From: Acidobacteria bacterium UBA823
GTDB lineage: Bacteria > Acidobacteriota > Vicinamibacteria > Vicinamibacterales > UBA823
Length of the DNA: 56,400 bases
Assembly (NCBI GenBank): GCA_002296225.1
Contig: DBHR01000039.1
Coordinates: 1 to 56,400, forward strand
Direction: 5' to 3'
Shown here: positions 17,908 through 25,660 of the stretch, piece after piece
How the letters are laid out: each line of letters opens with the position of its first letter
How positions within the stretch are numbered: the stretch's first letter is position 1
Notes under the pieces: generated by a model
What the model was told of the DNA's origin: nothing
Database searches by the model: none
Seen by the model: only the letters and a program-made list of their open reading frames with translations
Position numbers and translations under genes: made by a program

Positions 17908-18741
17908 TCAGTGAGTTAACACGTAGATGATCTCATTGATCATCATCCGATACGACTGCCCTGTGTACTTGATGTAGCCTGGATACTCAGCGGCGTTCGA
18001 CCATTCCCAACCGTCGCCCATGTCAGTGTTCCAGTTAATAAGCACCATGGGACGGCCGTCATCGTCGAGCACGGCACGTAGGCGGGGCACAAAGCCACCC
18101 TTCTCCCATGTGCGGCCGCTGAAAAACGCACCTAAACCAGGGACCTGGGGGAATCTGTCAATGGTGTAGAAGCATCTAAAGATAGGATGGTCGGCCTCGA
18201 GATCAACGATGTCGCGGCCCGGTACCACCTGCGATATCTGCGTGACGAAGTGATCCCACTCGAGCGGCCCATGAAAATCATCAAATGTGATCGTGCCTCC
18301 GCGCAGCAGAAACTCACGCAGTGTTTCGACCTCGTTCGCACTCAACTCGAGGTTGCCGGGCTCTACGAAGTAGAGCCATGGATACTCCCAGAGCCGCTCT
18401 TCATCAAGCGTCATGACGATCGGTTCGTTCACCTTAATCGACGTGATCCGCGCGAGGCGGCGCGAAAGGTTTTGTTCGGCCGCCGGCGCGTCGATCGCCC
18501 ACGGCTCGTTCCAGTACTGACGAAACCTGGCCTCGTTCATCGCCGATGTGTTGTAACGCACGCGCACGAACGTCCATTCCAGGCCAGCGAACCGGCTATC
18601 CGAGACGATCGGAACCTGGACGAACGACCGCGCAGCGAGCGCCTGCGCTACGCCCCCGAGAGGAACAACTCCTGCCAGAACACACAGCGCGTGCGACACG
18701 TAACGGCCCCATACCGGGTGCCTCGATCGCATCACGCTCAC
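17908..18741 (-). CDS. DUF4159 domain exported protein
   Basis: 277 residues from the GTG at 18741, whose bases overlap the upstream stop (GTGA); an ATG three codons in (18732) is an alternative. A signal peptide covers roughly residues 15-37 (HALCVLAGVVPLGG, then QALAA). The rest fits DUF4159: FVRVRYNTSAM, YFVEPGNLELSANEVETLREF, LLRGGTITFDDFHG, DHPIFRCFY, LINWNTDMGDGWEW, and a last segment SYRMMINEIIYVLTH. The fold is related to amidotransferase-like domains; no catalytic residues are known. DUF4159 proteins accompany MoxR/BatA loci, as here. I infer a periplasmic part of the same complex. Confidence 0.88.
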   Translation of the reverse strand: MSVMRSRHPVWGRYVSHALCVLAGVVPLGGVAQALAARSFVQVPIVSDSRFAGLEWTFVRVRYNTSAMNEARFRQYWNEPWAIDAPAAEQNLSRRLARITSIKVNEPIVMTLDEERLWEYPWLYFVEPGNLELSANEVETLREFLLRGGTITFDDFHGPLEWDHFVTQISQVVPGRDIVDLEADHPIFRCFYTIDRFPQVPGLGAFFSGRTWEKGGFVPRLRAVLDDDGRPMVLINWNTDMGDGWEWSNAAEYPGYIKYTGQSYRMMINEIIYVLTH

Positions 18742-21356
18742 GGTACCTCCCCCACCGCACGGAGCAGCAACTCCTGCCCCCGCTCATACGAAGGAGCGAG
18801 CTCAAGCGCCGCGAGCGCATGGCGCTTCGCCTCGTCCATTTCGCCAGCCAACATCAAACTCTCGGCCAAATCGCAGTGCGCCACCACGGCGTCCATCGGT
18901 CCTGCCGCCAGCGCGACCCGGAACTCCCGAATCGCTGTCTTGATCTCTCCGCGATCCAGCGCCAGTCGGCCGAGTGCGGCATGAGGCACAACATCGAACG
19001 GATCTATTTCGATGATCCGCTCGTAGGCGATTCGCTGATACTCGCGATTCCCTGTCTCCTCAGCCAGTGCCGCCAACCGCCGGGCTGAGTCGAGATCCTG
19101 ATGGTCATGCTCTAAGAGCCCTGCCAACTCCCTCATCGCACGATCGCGCCGCCCCTGCTTGATCGCGATGTCGGCCAGCAGCGAGCGCGGGCTGTCGGAA
19201 CCGGTCGCAATCGGGACCAGCGCTGACGCCCGCTCCAACACCAGGACTGCTGTACCGAGGTCACCGGCTGAGTAAAGCGCCTTGCCGTAGGTCACCTGAA
19301 CGGCGTAGCTTGCTGGATAGGCCGTCGCCAACGCACCCAACATATCGAGTTGCGTGCCCGCTTCGGGCAGTGCGCCAGACACAGGCTGCCGCAACGCACG
19401 CCGTAGCTCACTGAACTTATTCTCGACCGCGACGTCAAAGGACTTCTGCAGATCGTCCAAATCGATGCCAGCCGCCCGGTCGAGCGCCGCCTCGGTATCA
19501 AGTCCTGCCCCGTAGCCCCGCAGCAACTCATGCAGCACGTGCTCGTCGTGCAGGTCAACGAGATGTTCGACCAGAAGCGATGCTTCGTAGTAGGCGAGAG
19601 AAATCGTTTCTGGCTTCATGAACCCAGCGTTGAGCTCTCGTAGCGGCAGTGTCTCCCCAACTTCGAGCGCTTGTGCGAACGTCATTTCCATGTCGCGGCC
19701 CCACGCCGACTTCGCCAGCCTCTCCTCATAGACCGAGATACCTTCCGTCAACCAGCGCGGCACACGATTGCGTGACATCTGCAACGTAACAACGTGCGCC
19801 ATCTCGTGCCATAACGTCGCCTGCCAGTTGAACGTGCCCGGGGGACGGGCGCGCGGCGAATCCATCGTGACCACCCGTCCGAAGCAGGCACCCAGTGCAC
19901 CTATCATCCCAGGTAGTCCCACGTTACGCACAGCGAAGTCGTCGTGCCGGGGAAACACTTCGAGCAGGATCGGTCCGTCCACCTCAACGCCGTAACGGCC
20001 AGCAAGAGTCTCTAGCGCCTCTGAGGCGAGCGAAACCACGTAGTCGCCCAGCACAGGCGCTTCGTCTGGGTGCAGGCGCACCACTAAGTCACCGCTGTGA
20101 ATCGTCTCGAATTCGTCCACCGCGTCCAGCATCCGAAGCAAGTTGAACGTCACGACACTGAAAGGATCGGCTTCGAACGACCGATCGAGGGTCCGCCGAG
20201 CCCCGGCTTCGTCACCAGTCCGAAGCAGGTGCATACCCAATTCGGCCTGAGCCGACGAGTTGTTGGGCGATAGCTCCAAGGCCTTTTGCACTAACTCGAC
20301 CGCCTCTTTGAACCGGTAGTGGCTCGCCGCCTGGGCACCCACCACCCGATAGACCTCTCCGTAGCGCGGATTAAGCGTCAGAACACCCGCGACCTCAGCC
20401 TTAAAGTCCGAAAGCCGATCCTCCAGATAGGCGATCGCAGCGCGCAGGGACCTTGCTTCAAAGCTGTTCGGGTTAACATTAAGCGCCTGCTCGATCCTGG
20501 AATTCGCGTCGTCGTAACGTCGTTCGTCGAGCGCCAACTCGGCTAGCAACAGGTAGGCCTGTTCGGACGATTCATCGAAGTCCAGAGCCAGACGGGCCAT
20601 GTCAGCAGCGGCAGAAGGATTCTCGCCGATCAACGAGCGGGCAAGCCCGAGGTGCGCAGGCACCCACTCCGGATCGTTAGCCAGCGCGGCTTGGAACGAG
20701 CGCACGGCATCCTGGATGTTGTACTTCTCGAGAAATAGCTCGCCCCACGCAGTGTTAATCGCAGGATCCTGAGTAGCTGCCCCAGCTGCGCGCCGGAAAA
20801 TCTGGTTCGCATCCCGGAACCGGCCGAGCGCGCGCGCTGCCTCGGCTACCCGAAGCAATTCGACGTCGACCCGGCTTCGCGCCGCTGTGCCGAGGATCGG
20901 CGCCAAAACCGTAAGTGCCTCGTCGGACCGCCCAAGACGCAGAAATAGCAGACCGAGCTCGAGCGCCGCTTCGCCAATGGGGTCGGCGCTGGCAGCGGGC
21001 ACGAGAAGCCTCTCCGCTTCAGCGTAGTCACCCTGGCGCACCGCTAGTCGGCCCCGCAACGCAGCCGCCAGTGGGTCGCTGACGTCGCGCGAACCAGCGA
21101 GACGTCGCACCTCAGCGAGGTCGCCGTGCGCCAATGCACGCTGCGCGGTGCGAAGGAAACTGTGATTCTTGGCAACGTCGTTAGCGGCCAGCGCCTGGGC
21201 CTCGAGCGTCTTTGACGCGACCAGTTGCGGACCGCACAACGAGACCGCAGTTGCGAAGATGAGGACGGAGGGCAGCGCTTGAAGTGGCCGCGGTTTCCCG
21301 CTACGGCGCAACCCTTGGCCTGACACCCGCATGCTACGAATGACCAGAGGAGGCAT
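18738..21356 (-). CDS. Exported TPR protein with gluzincin peptidase (peptidase MA-like) domain
   Basis: About 872 residues from the ATG at 21356. The frame extends to 21497, but that part would overlap the zinc-ribbon gene. A signal peptide (LPSVLIFATAVSLCG) is followed by about ten TPR units (about 60-410), e.g. AINTAWGELFLEKYNIQDAV. A peptidase domain follows, with LWHEMAHVV giving His517, Glu518 and His521, and WLTEGISVYEE giving the third ligand Glu538. More TPR units (about 650-860) close the protein. This is the architecture of the peptidase MA-like family; a substrate is not known. The stop overlaps the DUF4159 start by GTGA, and the zinc-ribbon gene ends 13 bp upstream, so it is a leading gene of the MoxR operon. 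Confidence 0.85.
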   Translation of the reverse strand: MPPLVIRSMRVSGQGLRRSGKPRPLQALPSVLIFATAVSLCGPQLVASKTLEAQALAANDVAKNHSFLRTAQRALAHGDLAEVRRLAGSRDVSDPLAAALRGRLAVRQGDYAEAERLLVPAASADPIGEAALELGLLFLRLGRSDEALTVLAPILGTAARSRVDVELLRVAEAARALGRFRDANQIFRRAAGAATQDPAINTAWGELFLEKYNIQDAVRSFQAALANDPEWVPAHLGLARSLIGENPSAAADMARLALDFDESSEQAYLLLAELALDERRYDDANSRIEQALNVNPNSFEARSLRAAIAYLEDRLSDFKAEVAGVLTLNPRYGEVYRVVGAQAASHYRFKEAVELVQKALELSPNNSSAQAELGMHLLRTGDEAGARRTLDRSFEADPFSVVTFNLLRMLDAVDEFETIHSGDLVVRLHPDEAPVLGDYVVSLASEALETLAGRYGVEVDGPILLEVFPRHDDFAVRNVGLPGMIGALGACFGRVVTMDSPRARPPGTFNWQATLWHEMAHVVTLQMSRNRVPRWLTEGISVYEERLAKSAWGRDMEMTFAQALEVGETLPLRELNAGFMKPETISLAYYEASLLVEHLVDLHDEHVLHELLRGYGAGLDTEAALDRAAGIDLDDLQKSFDVAVENKFSELRRALRQPVSGALPEAGTQLDMLGALATAYPASYAVQVTYGKALYSAGDLGTAVLVLERASALVPIATGSDSPRSLLADIAIKQGRRDRAMRELAGLLEHDHQDLDSARRLAALAEETGNREYQRIAYERIIEIDPFDVVPHAALGRLALDRGEIKTAIREFRVALAAGPMDAVVAHCDLAESLMLAGEMDEAKRHALAALELAPSYERGQELLLRAVGEVP

Positions 21357-21369
21357 CACGAGGATTCGC

Positions 21370-21642
21370 CTAAAGGAATGCAACGGATTGATGGGATGGG
21401 ATCTCGAAGCGACGGTGGCATCGAGTACACACGACGAGATCGTCGACGCGGACCATGTAGTCTCGCAACTTACCAAACATCGCCCGGTCGTGCTCATCGG
21501 CGCCCCGCGGTGGCCGATCCTTTTTCACGCGCCGGATCCAGCGAACCTTGTAATCGTCACGATGGCGACACTTGGGGCAGGTATATGTCGCAGGCTTTAA
21601 TTCCTGTTTTTCGTTAAAGAATTCCCGCTCATGTAGCGCCAT
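21370..21642 (-). CDS. Small zinc-ribbon protein, function unknown
   Basis: 90 residues, highly charged, with two CxxC pairs: YTCPKCRHRDDYKVRW (Cys21? to Cys24 region) and LVVCTRCHRRFEIPS near the C terminus, together forming a likely four-Cys zinc ribbon. The centre (RRVKKDRPPRGADEHDRAMF) is basic. I do not recognise a named family, but the paired zinc knuckles, strong charge pattern and position at the head of the operon argue for a real gene. The ATG at 21642 is the only sensible start; no Shine-Dalgarno is visible and a TATGAT lies directly upstream without a -35. It is 13 bp from the TPR-peptidase gene. A nucleic-acid-binding or accessory role is possible. Confidence 0.62.
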   Translation of the reverse strand: MALHEREFFNEKQELKPATYTCPKCRHRDDYKVRWIRRVKKDRPPRGADEHDRAMFGKLRDYMVRVDDLVVCTRCHRRFEIPSHQSVAFL

Positions 21643-21709
21643 GGCGCCATCATAGCAGGGTTCAGGGTGGTAGGTGGTGGGCCGTGGCTCTAGGCCGTCG
21701 CCGAAAAGT

Positions 21710-22435
21710 TCAGCCTTTGACGCAGGTCACAAGTGACCAAATACGGGGGAAGTTAACCTTCTCAATCGACACCGGCTTGAGCTCCGCCTGACTCAGGAAT
21801 GCTTGCAGGTCCAAGTCGGCCTTGAAGCCTACGTGGACCGTCATGGGCGACAGCGCTCGCTCAATACGAGCCAGCGGTCTGTACTCACTGAGAAAGTGAT
21901 TCAAAACGATAATCCGCCCGCCGGTTCGACAGACACGCTCCATCTCTTTCACGACTCTAACCGGATCTGGCACGACACTGATCACATAAGGCGCATAGAC
22001 CAGATCGAACGATTCGTCTGGGAACCGTAGCTTCGCGGCGTCCATCTGCATCAGGCGTACGTTACGCACACCGTGCCGTTGCATACGGCGCCGCGCGCCC
22101 TCAAGCATCGACGCCGACAAGTCAATCCCTGTTACGTTACAGTCGTCGGGATAGAGGACCGCATTGATCCCCGTGCCGACCCCGACCTCCAGTACGTCGT
22201 CGGCCGGCTGAATTGCTAGACGCTTGATCGTCTCCAAGCGACCCGCGTGCAGGGTCGGCCCATAGAAGAGGTCGTAAACTGACGCAATTCGCTCGTAGAC
22301 TCGATGGACGAAACCAGTCTTCACAGATACGACTGAGAGCGCCCGGGTGCCTACATCCGATGACAGCGCCACGTCGCCATCCGATATCGATTGTTGATCG
22401 AGCAGCGATATCAAGGAGGAGCCTCCGTGTATCAA
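21710..22435 (-). CDS. Class I SAM-dependent methyltransferase, phospholipid N-methyltransferase (PmtA)-like
   Basis: Up to 241 residues. The Rossmann core starts VLEVGVGTGIN (SAM motif I), with VTGIDLSASML (motif II) and MDAAKLRFPDESFDLVYAPY (post-motif). The stretch VYERIASVYDLFYGPTLHAGR before the core is characteristic of the Rhodobacter-type phosphatidylethanolamine N-methyltransferase, so lipid methylation is the best guess; ubiquinone-type methyltransferases are the main alternative. The start is uncertain: the frame opens with TTG at 22435, and GTG codons at 22372 and 22324 would remove 21 or 37 poorly conserved residues. It is transcribed away from the LytS gene; the 309 bp between them holds that gene's promoter. 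It lies 67 bp beyond the zinc-ribbon gene on the same strand. Confidence 0.75.
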   Translation of the reverse strand: MIHGGSSLISLLDQQSISDGDVALSSDVGTRALSVVSVKTGFVHRVYERIASVYDLFYGPTLHAGRLETIKRLAIQPADDVLEVGVGTGINAVLYPDDCNVTGIDLSASMLEGARRRMQRHGVRNVRLMQMDAAKLRFPDESFDLVYAPYVISVVPDPVRVVKEMERVCRTGGRIIVLNHFLSEYRPLARIERALSPMTVHVGFKADLDLQAFLSQAELKPVSIEKVNFPRIWSLVTCVKG

Positions 22436-22700
22436 AACTTCTTGAGCCGTGCGGTCCTAGCCAACCAAACAGTCTTCACGTCAACAACACTCTAGGCGCG
22501 CAGAAAGAACTAAGACTATACCCCGCTCGTGCACAGGGAACAAGACAAGACCTCAAGTTACTGCGTTTCCTAAACCACAACCCGCGTTTTACATCCCCAA
22601 AGTCTAGCGTCTTCGAGAACGACGTTAACCTCACTCTCTTTTTTCGACGGCGATCAGTCCTAACTTGTTCACTGGAAAGGTGTTTAATCTAGCAGCTCGT
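22436..22700. other. Divergent intergenic region, no gene seen
   Basis: Region between two divergent genes. It is noticeably richer in A and T than the flanking genes (for example around 22560-22640). No reading frame with family character was found. The right end holds the promoter listed at 22701-22729. Control elements for the methyltransferase gene presumably lie here, but I see no confident hexamers on the minus strand. Confidence 0.4.
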
Positions 22701-22729
22701 TTGACACCCTTTCGGCCCACCGGTATAGT
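22701..22729 (+). promoter_or_regulatory. Near-consensus sigma-70 promoter for the lytS-lytR-lepB genes
   Basis: TTGACA at 22701-22706 and TATAGT at 22724-22729, with exactly 17 bases between. The predicted start of transcription is about 22736, only some nine bases before the GTG at 22745, and no ribosome binding site fits in that space. Confidence 0.72.
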
Positions 22730-22744
22730 TTTTTTGATTAACCC

Positions 22745-24067
22745 GTGCCAGAAGAGGTCAGGTTCCTCTCCGTAACGCAGTTGCTGCTCACCACGCTCAT
22801 GGTGAAGTTGGCCGTCGTCGCTGTCGTGGCGACAATGCTTGTCCGGTTCCGGACATTCCGTCGGCTTCTGTTAACCGAGCACCGAGCCTGGCCCGAGCGG
22901 CTCATCTTTGCTTTCGCCTTCGGCGTGCCAGTGAGCACGGGCGTCGTGTCGCGGTTGCTCCTCAACTACAACGCGGCCGATCTAACGCTAGCCGGAGCCT
23001 TCATCGCCGGCCTAATCGCTGGACCGTATACCGGTGTCATCGTCGGCTCGCTCGCCGGAATCCCGGCACTCTTTGCTGGCGAATTCATCGCTCTCCCATT
23101 CGCCATCGGCTGCGGTTTCGCTGGGGGAGGGTTGCGTGAGGCCTGTCCGAAAGAAGCGATCTGGCAGTTCTCACCATTCGTCTTCACCGGACTCCATCGT
23201 CGCGCATGGCGTTTCGTTCGGTCGTTTCGGATCGACTGGCAGGTGCCACTCGTAACCGTACCTATCTCACTCGAATTACTACGGCATGCACTAGGCTACC
23301 GGTTTAGCGACCGCCTGTTTTACCTCCAAGCAACAACGCCGATTATGTGGGGCCTCACGCTGCTGGCAGTCGTACTCTCGGTTGCCGTGCCGATTAAGAT
23401 CTGGAACAGCGCCCGAATCGAACATCGGCTCCAGGAACAAGAAAAACTGTTGATGGAGGCGAAGGTCGAGGCACTCACGAGCCAGATCAATCCGCATTTC
23501 CTTTTCAACACGCTCACTTCCGTGTCATCGCTCATCCGATCCAGGCCCGATCAGGCGCGCATGGTCGTCACCAAGCTCTCTGGACTGCTCCGCCGTCTAC
23601 TGCATAGCCACGGTCATTTCTCGACGCTCCGTGAGGAGTTGCTCTCAATCGACGAGTATCTCGACATCGAAGCGGTGAGATTCGGCCCGAACTTAACCAT
23701 TGACAAGCAGATCAGTGCGAACACCCTCGACGTAATCGTCCCGAGCATGATTCTTCAGCCACTTGTCGAAAATTCGATCAAGCACGGCCTGACGCCGAAG
23801 GTGGGTCCTGGACAGATTACCATCCGAAGTGTTCGTGATAACGGCCACACCATCATCGAGGTGATCGATAACGGCGCAGGTGTGGCGCCCAAGCAGAGGC
23901 CTGACCAAGCTTCCACCGGTGGTATCGGTCTCAAGAATGTCAACGAACGGCTTCGCGTGATTTACGGCGCCGAATATCAGCTCACACTCGAGAGTACTCC
24001 GGGACAAGGCACTTGTGCTCGTGTCAAGATTCCCGAGCTAGTGGCCGCAGAGCAGGTGACGGTTTAG
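22745..24067 (+). CDS. LytS-type sensor histidine kinase (5TM-Lyt, His_kinase, HATPase)
   Basis: 440 residues. The first 215 are membrane-spanning with the 5TM-5TMR_LYT pattern (LAGAFIAGLIAGPYTGVIVG, then SLAGIPALFAGEFIALPFAI), a domain that senses envelope state or small ligands. The His_kinase domain (PF06580) has QINPHFLFNTLTSV, placing the phospho-accepting His at 251. The ATPase has NSIKHGL (N box), VIDNGAGVAP (G1) and GGIGLKNVNERL (G2). GTG at 22745 is the first start compatible with a helix beginning at about residue 8. The downstream LytTR regulator begins six bases after the stop, so they form a two-component pair, with signal peptidase I next. Confidence 0.93.
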   Translation: MPEEVRFLSVTQLLLTTLMVKLAVVAVVATMLVRFRTFRRLLLTEHRAWPERLIFAFAFGVPVSTGVVSRLLLNYNAADLTLAGAFIAGLIAGPYTGVIVGSLAGIPALFAGEFIALPFAIGCGFAGGGLREACPKEAIWQFSPFVFTGLHRRAWRFVRSFRIDWQVPLVTVPISLELLRHALGYRFSDRLFYLQATTPIMWGLTLLAVVLSVAVPIKIWNSARIEHRLQEQEKLLMEAKVEALTSQINPHFLFNTLTSVSSLIRSRPDQARMVVTKLSGLLRRLLHSHGHFSTLREELLSIDEYLDIEAVRFGPNLTIDKQISANTLDVIVPSMILQPLVENSIKHGLTPKVGPGQITIRSVRDNGHTIIEVIDNGAGVAPKQRPDQASTGGIGLKNVNERLRVIYGAEYQLTLESTPGQGTCARVKIPELVAAEQVTV

Positions 24068-24072
24068 AACCC

Positions 24073-24846
24073 ATGGAACTCCGAACAATCGTCGTCGACG
24101 ACGAGCAACTGGCGCGCGAGGAACTCTCTTATCTGCTGAATCAGGCGGAGGGCGTGACGGTTATCGGACAAGCCCGCGATGGCCCCGAAGCACTTCGCAT
24201 CGTGAGCGAACTCGACCCTGACTTGGTGTTCCTAGACGTTCAGATGCCTGGGCTGACCGGGTTCGAAGTGGCGCGTGAGTTCCTCACACAACAGGCTCGC
24301 CCGCGGGTCGTCTTCGTGACAGCGTACGACCAGCACGCCCTCGAAGCCTTCGAGGTTAATGCCGTTGACTACCTACTGAAGCCGGTGGAGGCCTGCCGAC
24401 TCGAACAGGCACTCGATCGGGTCAAACGCCACCTGACGCCGTCGCAGCAGGCCCTCGCCAATAAGGAATTAGAGCGACTGGTCGATTTAGTAACGCAAAA
24501 ACAGAGCCAACGCGAGCGTGTTGCTATCAAGGTGGGTGATCGGTTCGTGCTAGTTAACGCCAACGAAATCATCTTTGTGTCGCTCATCGACGATGCGATT
24601 AAGATTGTTACGTCGAGCCTAGCAGGAACATCCAATCACCGGACGCTTGACGAGGTGCAGTCGAACCTGGACCCGGCTGTCTTCTGGCGCGTTCATCGTT
24701 CGCACGTGGTGAACATTAACATGGTCAAGGAGATCGTGCCCTGGTTCAGCCGGAACTATATCCTGAAAATGAAGGACACGAAGTCAACGGAGATTCCAGT
24801 CAGCCGCTCGCACACCAAGCGGTTGCGCGAATATCTGAAACTCTAA
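24073..24846 (+). CDS. LytTR-family response regulator
   Basis: 257 residues from the ATG at 24073; a longer frame to 24013 lies inside the kinase gene. The receiver domain has Asp9, Asp10 and the phospho-accepting Asp55 in LVFLDVQMPGLTGFE, then VFVTAYDQHALEAF and DYLLKPVEA with the conserved Lys. After a linker, the LytTR DNA-binding domain starts at about 155 (RVAIKVGDRFVLV) and contains IIFVSLIDDAIKIV, FWRVHRSHVVNINMVKEI and a basic end SHTKRLREYLKL. LytTR regulators bind paired 9-bp direct repeats; I did not find an obvious pair nearby. Cognate partner of the LytS kinase upstream. Confidence 0.94.
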   Translation: MELRTIVVDDEQLAREELSYLLNQAEGVTVIGQARDGPEALRIVSELDPDLVFLDVQMPGLTGFEVAREFLTQQARPRVVFVTAYDQHALEAFEVNAVDYLLKPVEACRLEQALDRVKRHLTPSQQALANKELERLVDLVTQKQSQRERVAIKVGDRFVLVNANEIIFVSLIDDAIKIVTSSLAGTSNHRTLDEVQSNLDPAVFWRVHRSHVVNINMVKEIVPWFSRNYILKMKDTKSTEIPVSRSHTKRLREYLKL

Positions 24847-24865
24847 GCCGTCGACTGGACGACTA

Positions 24866-25660
24866 ATGATGCCGGAATTGACATCTCCTTTCACCTACGT
24901 CATTGCTCTACTCGTCACGGTAGCCCTGTTAAGCTATCTAAAAGAAGAGTTCTGGGATTCCTGGACACGAAAACGGCCCAAAGACACGGCCCATCGCGCA
25001 CCTGACTGGCCCGCTGTCCCCTCGCCTAAGACGTCCCAAGACTCCTCTGCCCACAACCACGATGATTCGCGCCTCAGTTCGGAGCAGGCTGATCCTGCAC
25101 TAATCGCCGTTGGACCGACGCCGCCACTAGCGCCTACTCTCATCAACAGGCTGATACAGGAATGCGTGGCATGGCTTAAGACCTTAGCCTCCGCGGCGGT
25201 CTACGCCACACTGATCGTGACCTTCGGCTTTCAAGTTGCACGCGTCGAGGGCCAGAGTATGGCGCCGACACTGATCGACCAGGACCGGCTCATCGTTAAC
25301 AAGCTTATCTACCGGTTGGCCGAACCCCGTCACAGTGACATTGTCATGCTCTACTACCCAGTCGATCCCGATAAATCATTTGTCAAGCGGGTCATCGCTG
25401 AAGAGGGTGACACCGTCAGGATCGACAATGGACACGTCTTCGTGAACGAGGTGCCGGTCCGCGACGAGTACGTCCCGCTCAACTTCAGGAGCTACGAAAA
25501 TTACGGACGGCAGATCGTGCCGGCGGGATACTATTTCGTGATGGGAGACCACCGGAATAATAGCTCGGACAGCCGCCATTGGGGCATGGTGCCAAAGAAG
25601 TACATCATTGGCAAAGTCCAACTCCGGTGGTGGCCGATCCCTACGGCCCGGTTGTTCTAA
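24866..25660 (+). CDS. lepB: Signal peptidase I
   Basis: 264 residues; cleaves signal peptides at the outer face of the inner membrane. An N-terminal helix (YVIALLVTVALLSYL, 11-25) is followed by a hydrophilic proline-rich stretch, a second helix (about 105-122), then box B GQSMAPTL with nucleophile Ser131. Box D, FVKRVIAEEGDTV, has general base Lys174. Box E is GYYFVMGDHRNNSSDSR. All catalytic boxes are intact. The gene starts 19 bp after the LytTR regulator and probably shares the promoter at 22701, which would tie secretion capacity to the LytS signal. Its last 20 bases overlap, tail to tail, the 3' end of the acyl-CoA ligase on the other strand. Confidence 0.96.
   Translation: MMPELTSPFTYVIALLVTVALLSYLKEEFWDSWTRKRPKDTAHRAPDWPAVPSPKTSQDSSAHNHDDSRLSSEQADPALIAVGPTPPLAPTLINRLIQECVAWLKTLASAAVYATLIVTFGFQVARVEGQSMAPTLIDQDRLIVNKLIYRLAEPRHSDIVMLYYPVDPDKSFVKRVIAEEGDTVRIDNGHVFVNEVPVRDEYVPLNFRSYENYGRQIVPAGYYFVMGDHRNNSSDSRHWGMVPKKYIIGKVQLRWWPIPTARLF

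Noticed and set aside
21648..21660. TATGAT just upstream of the zinc-ribbon start as the operon promoter
   Set aside because: No -35 partner at 15-19 bases and it would give almost no leader.
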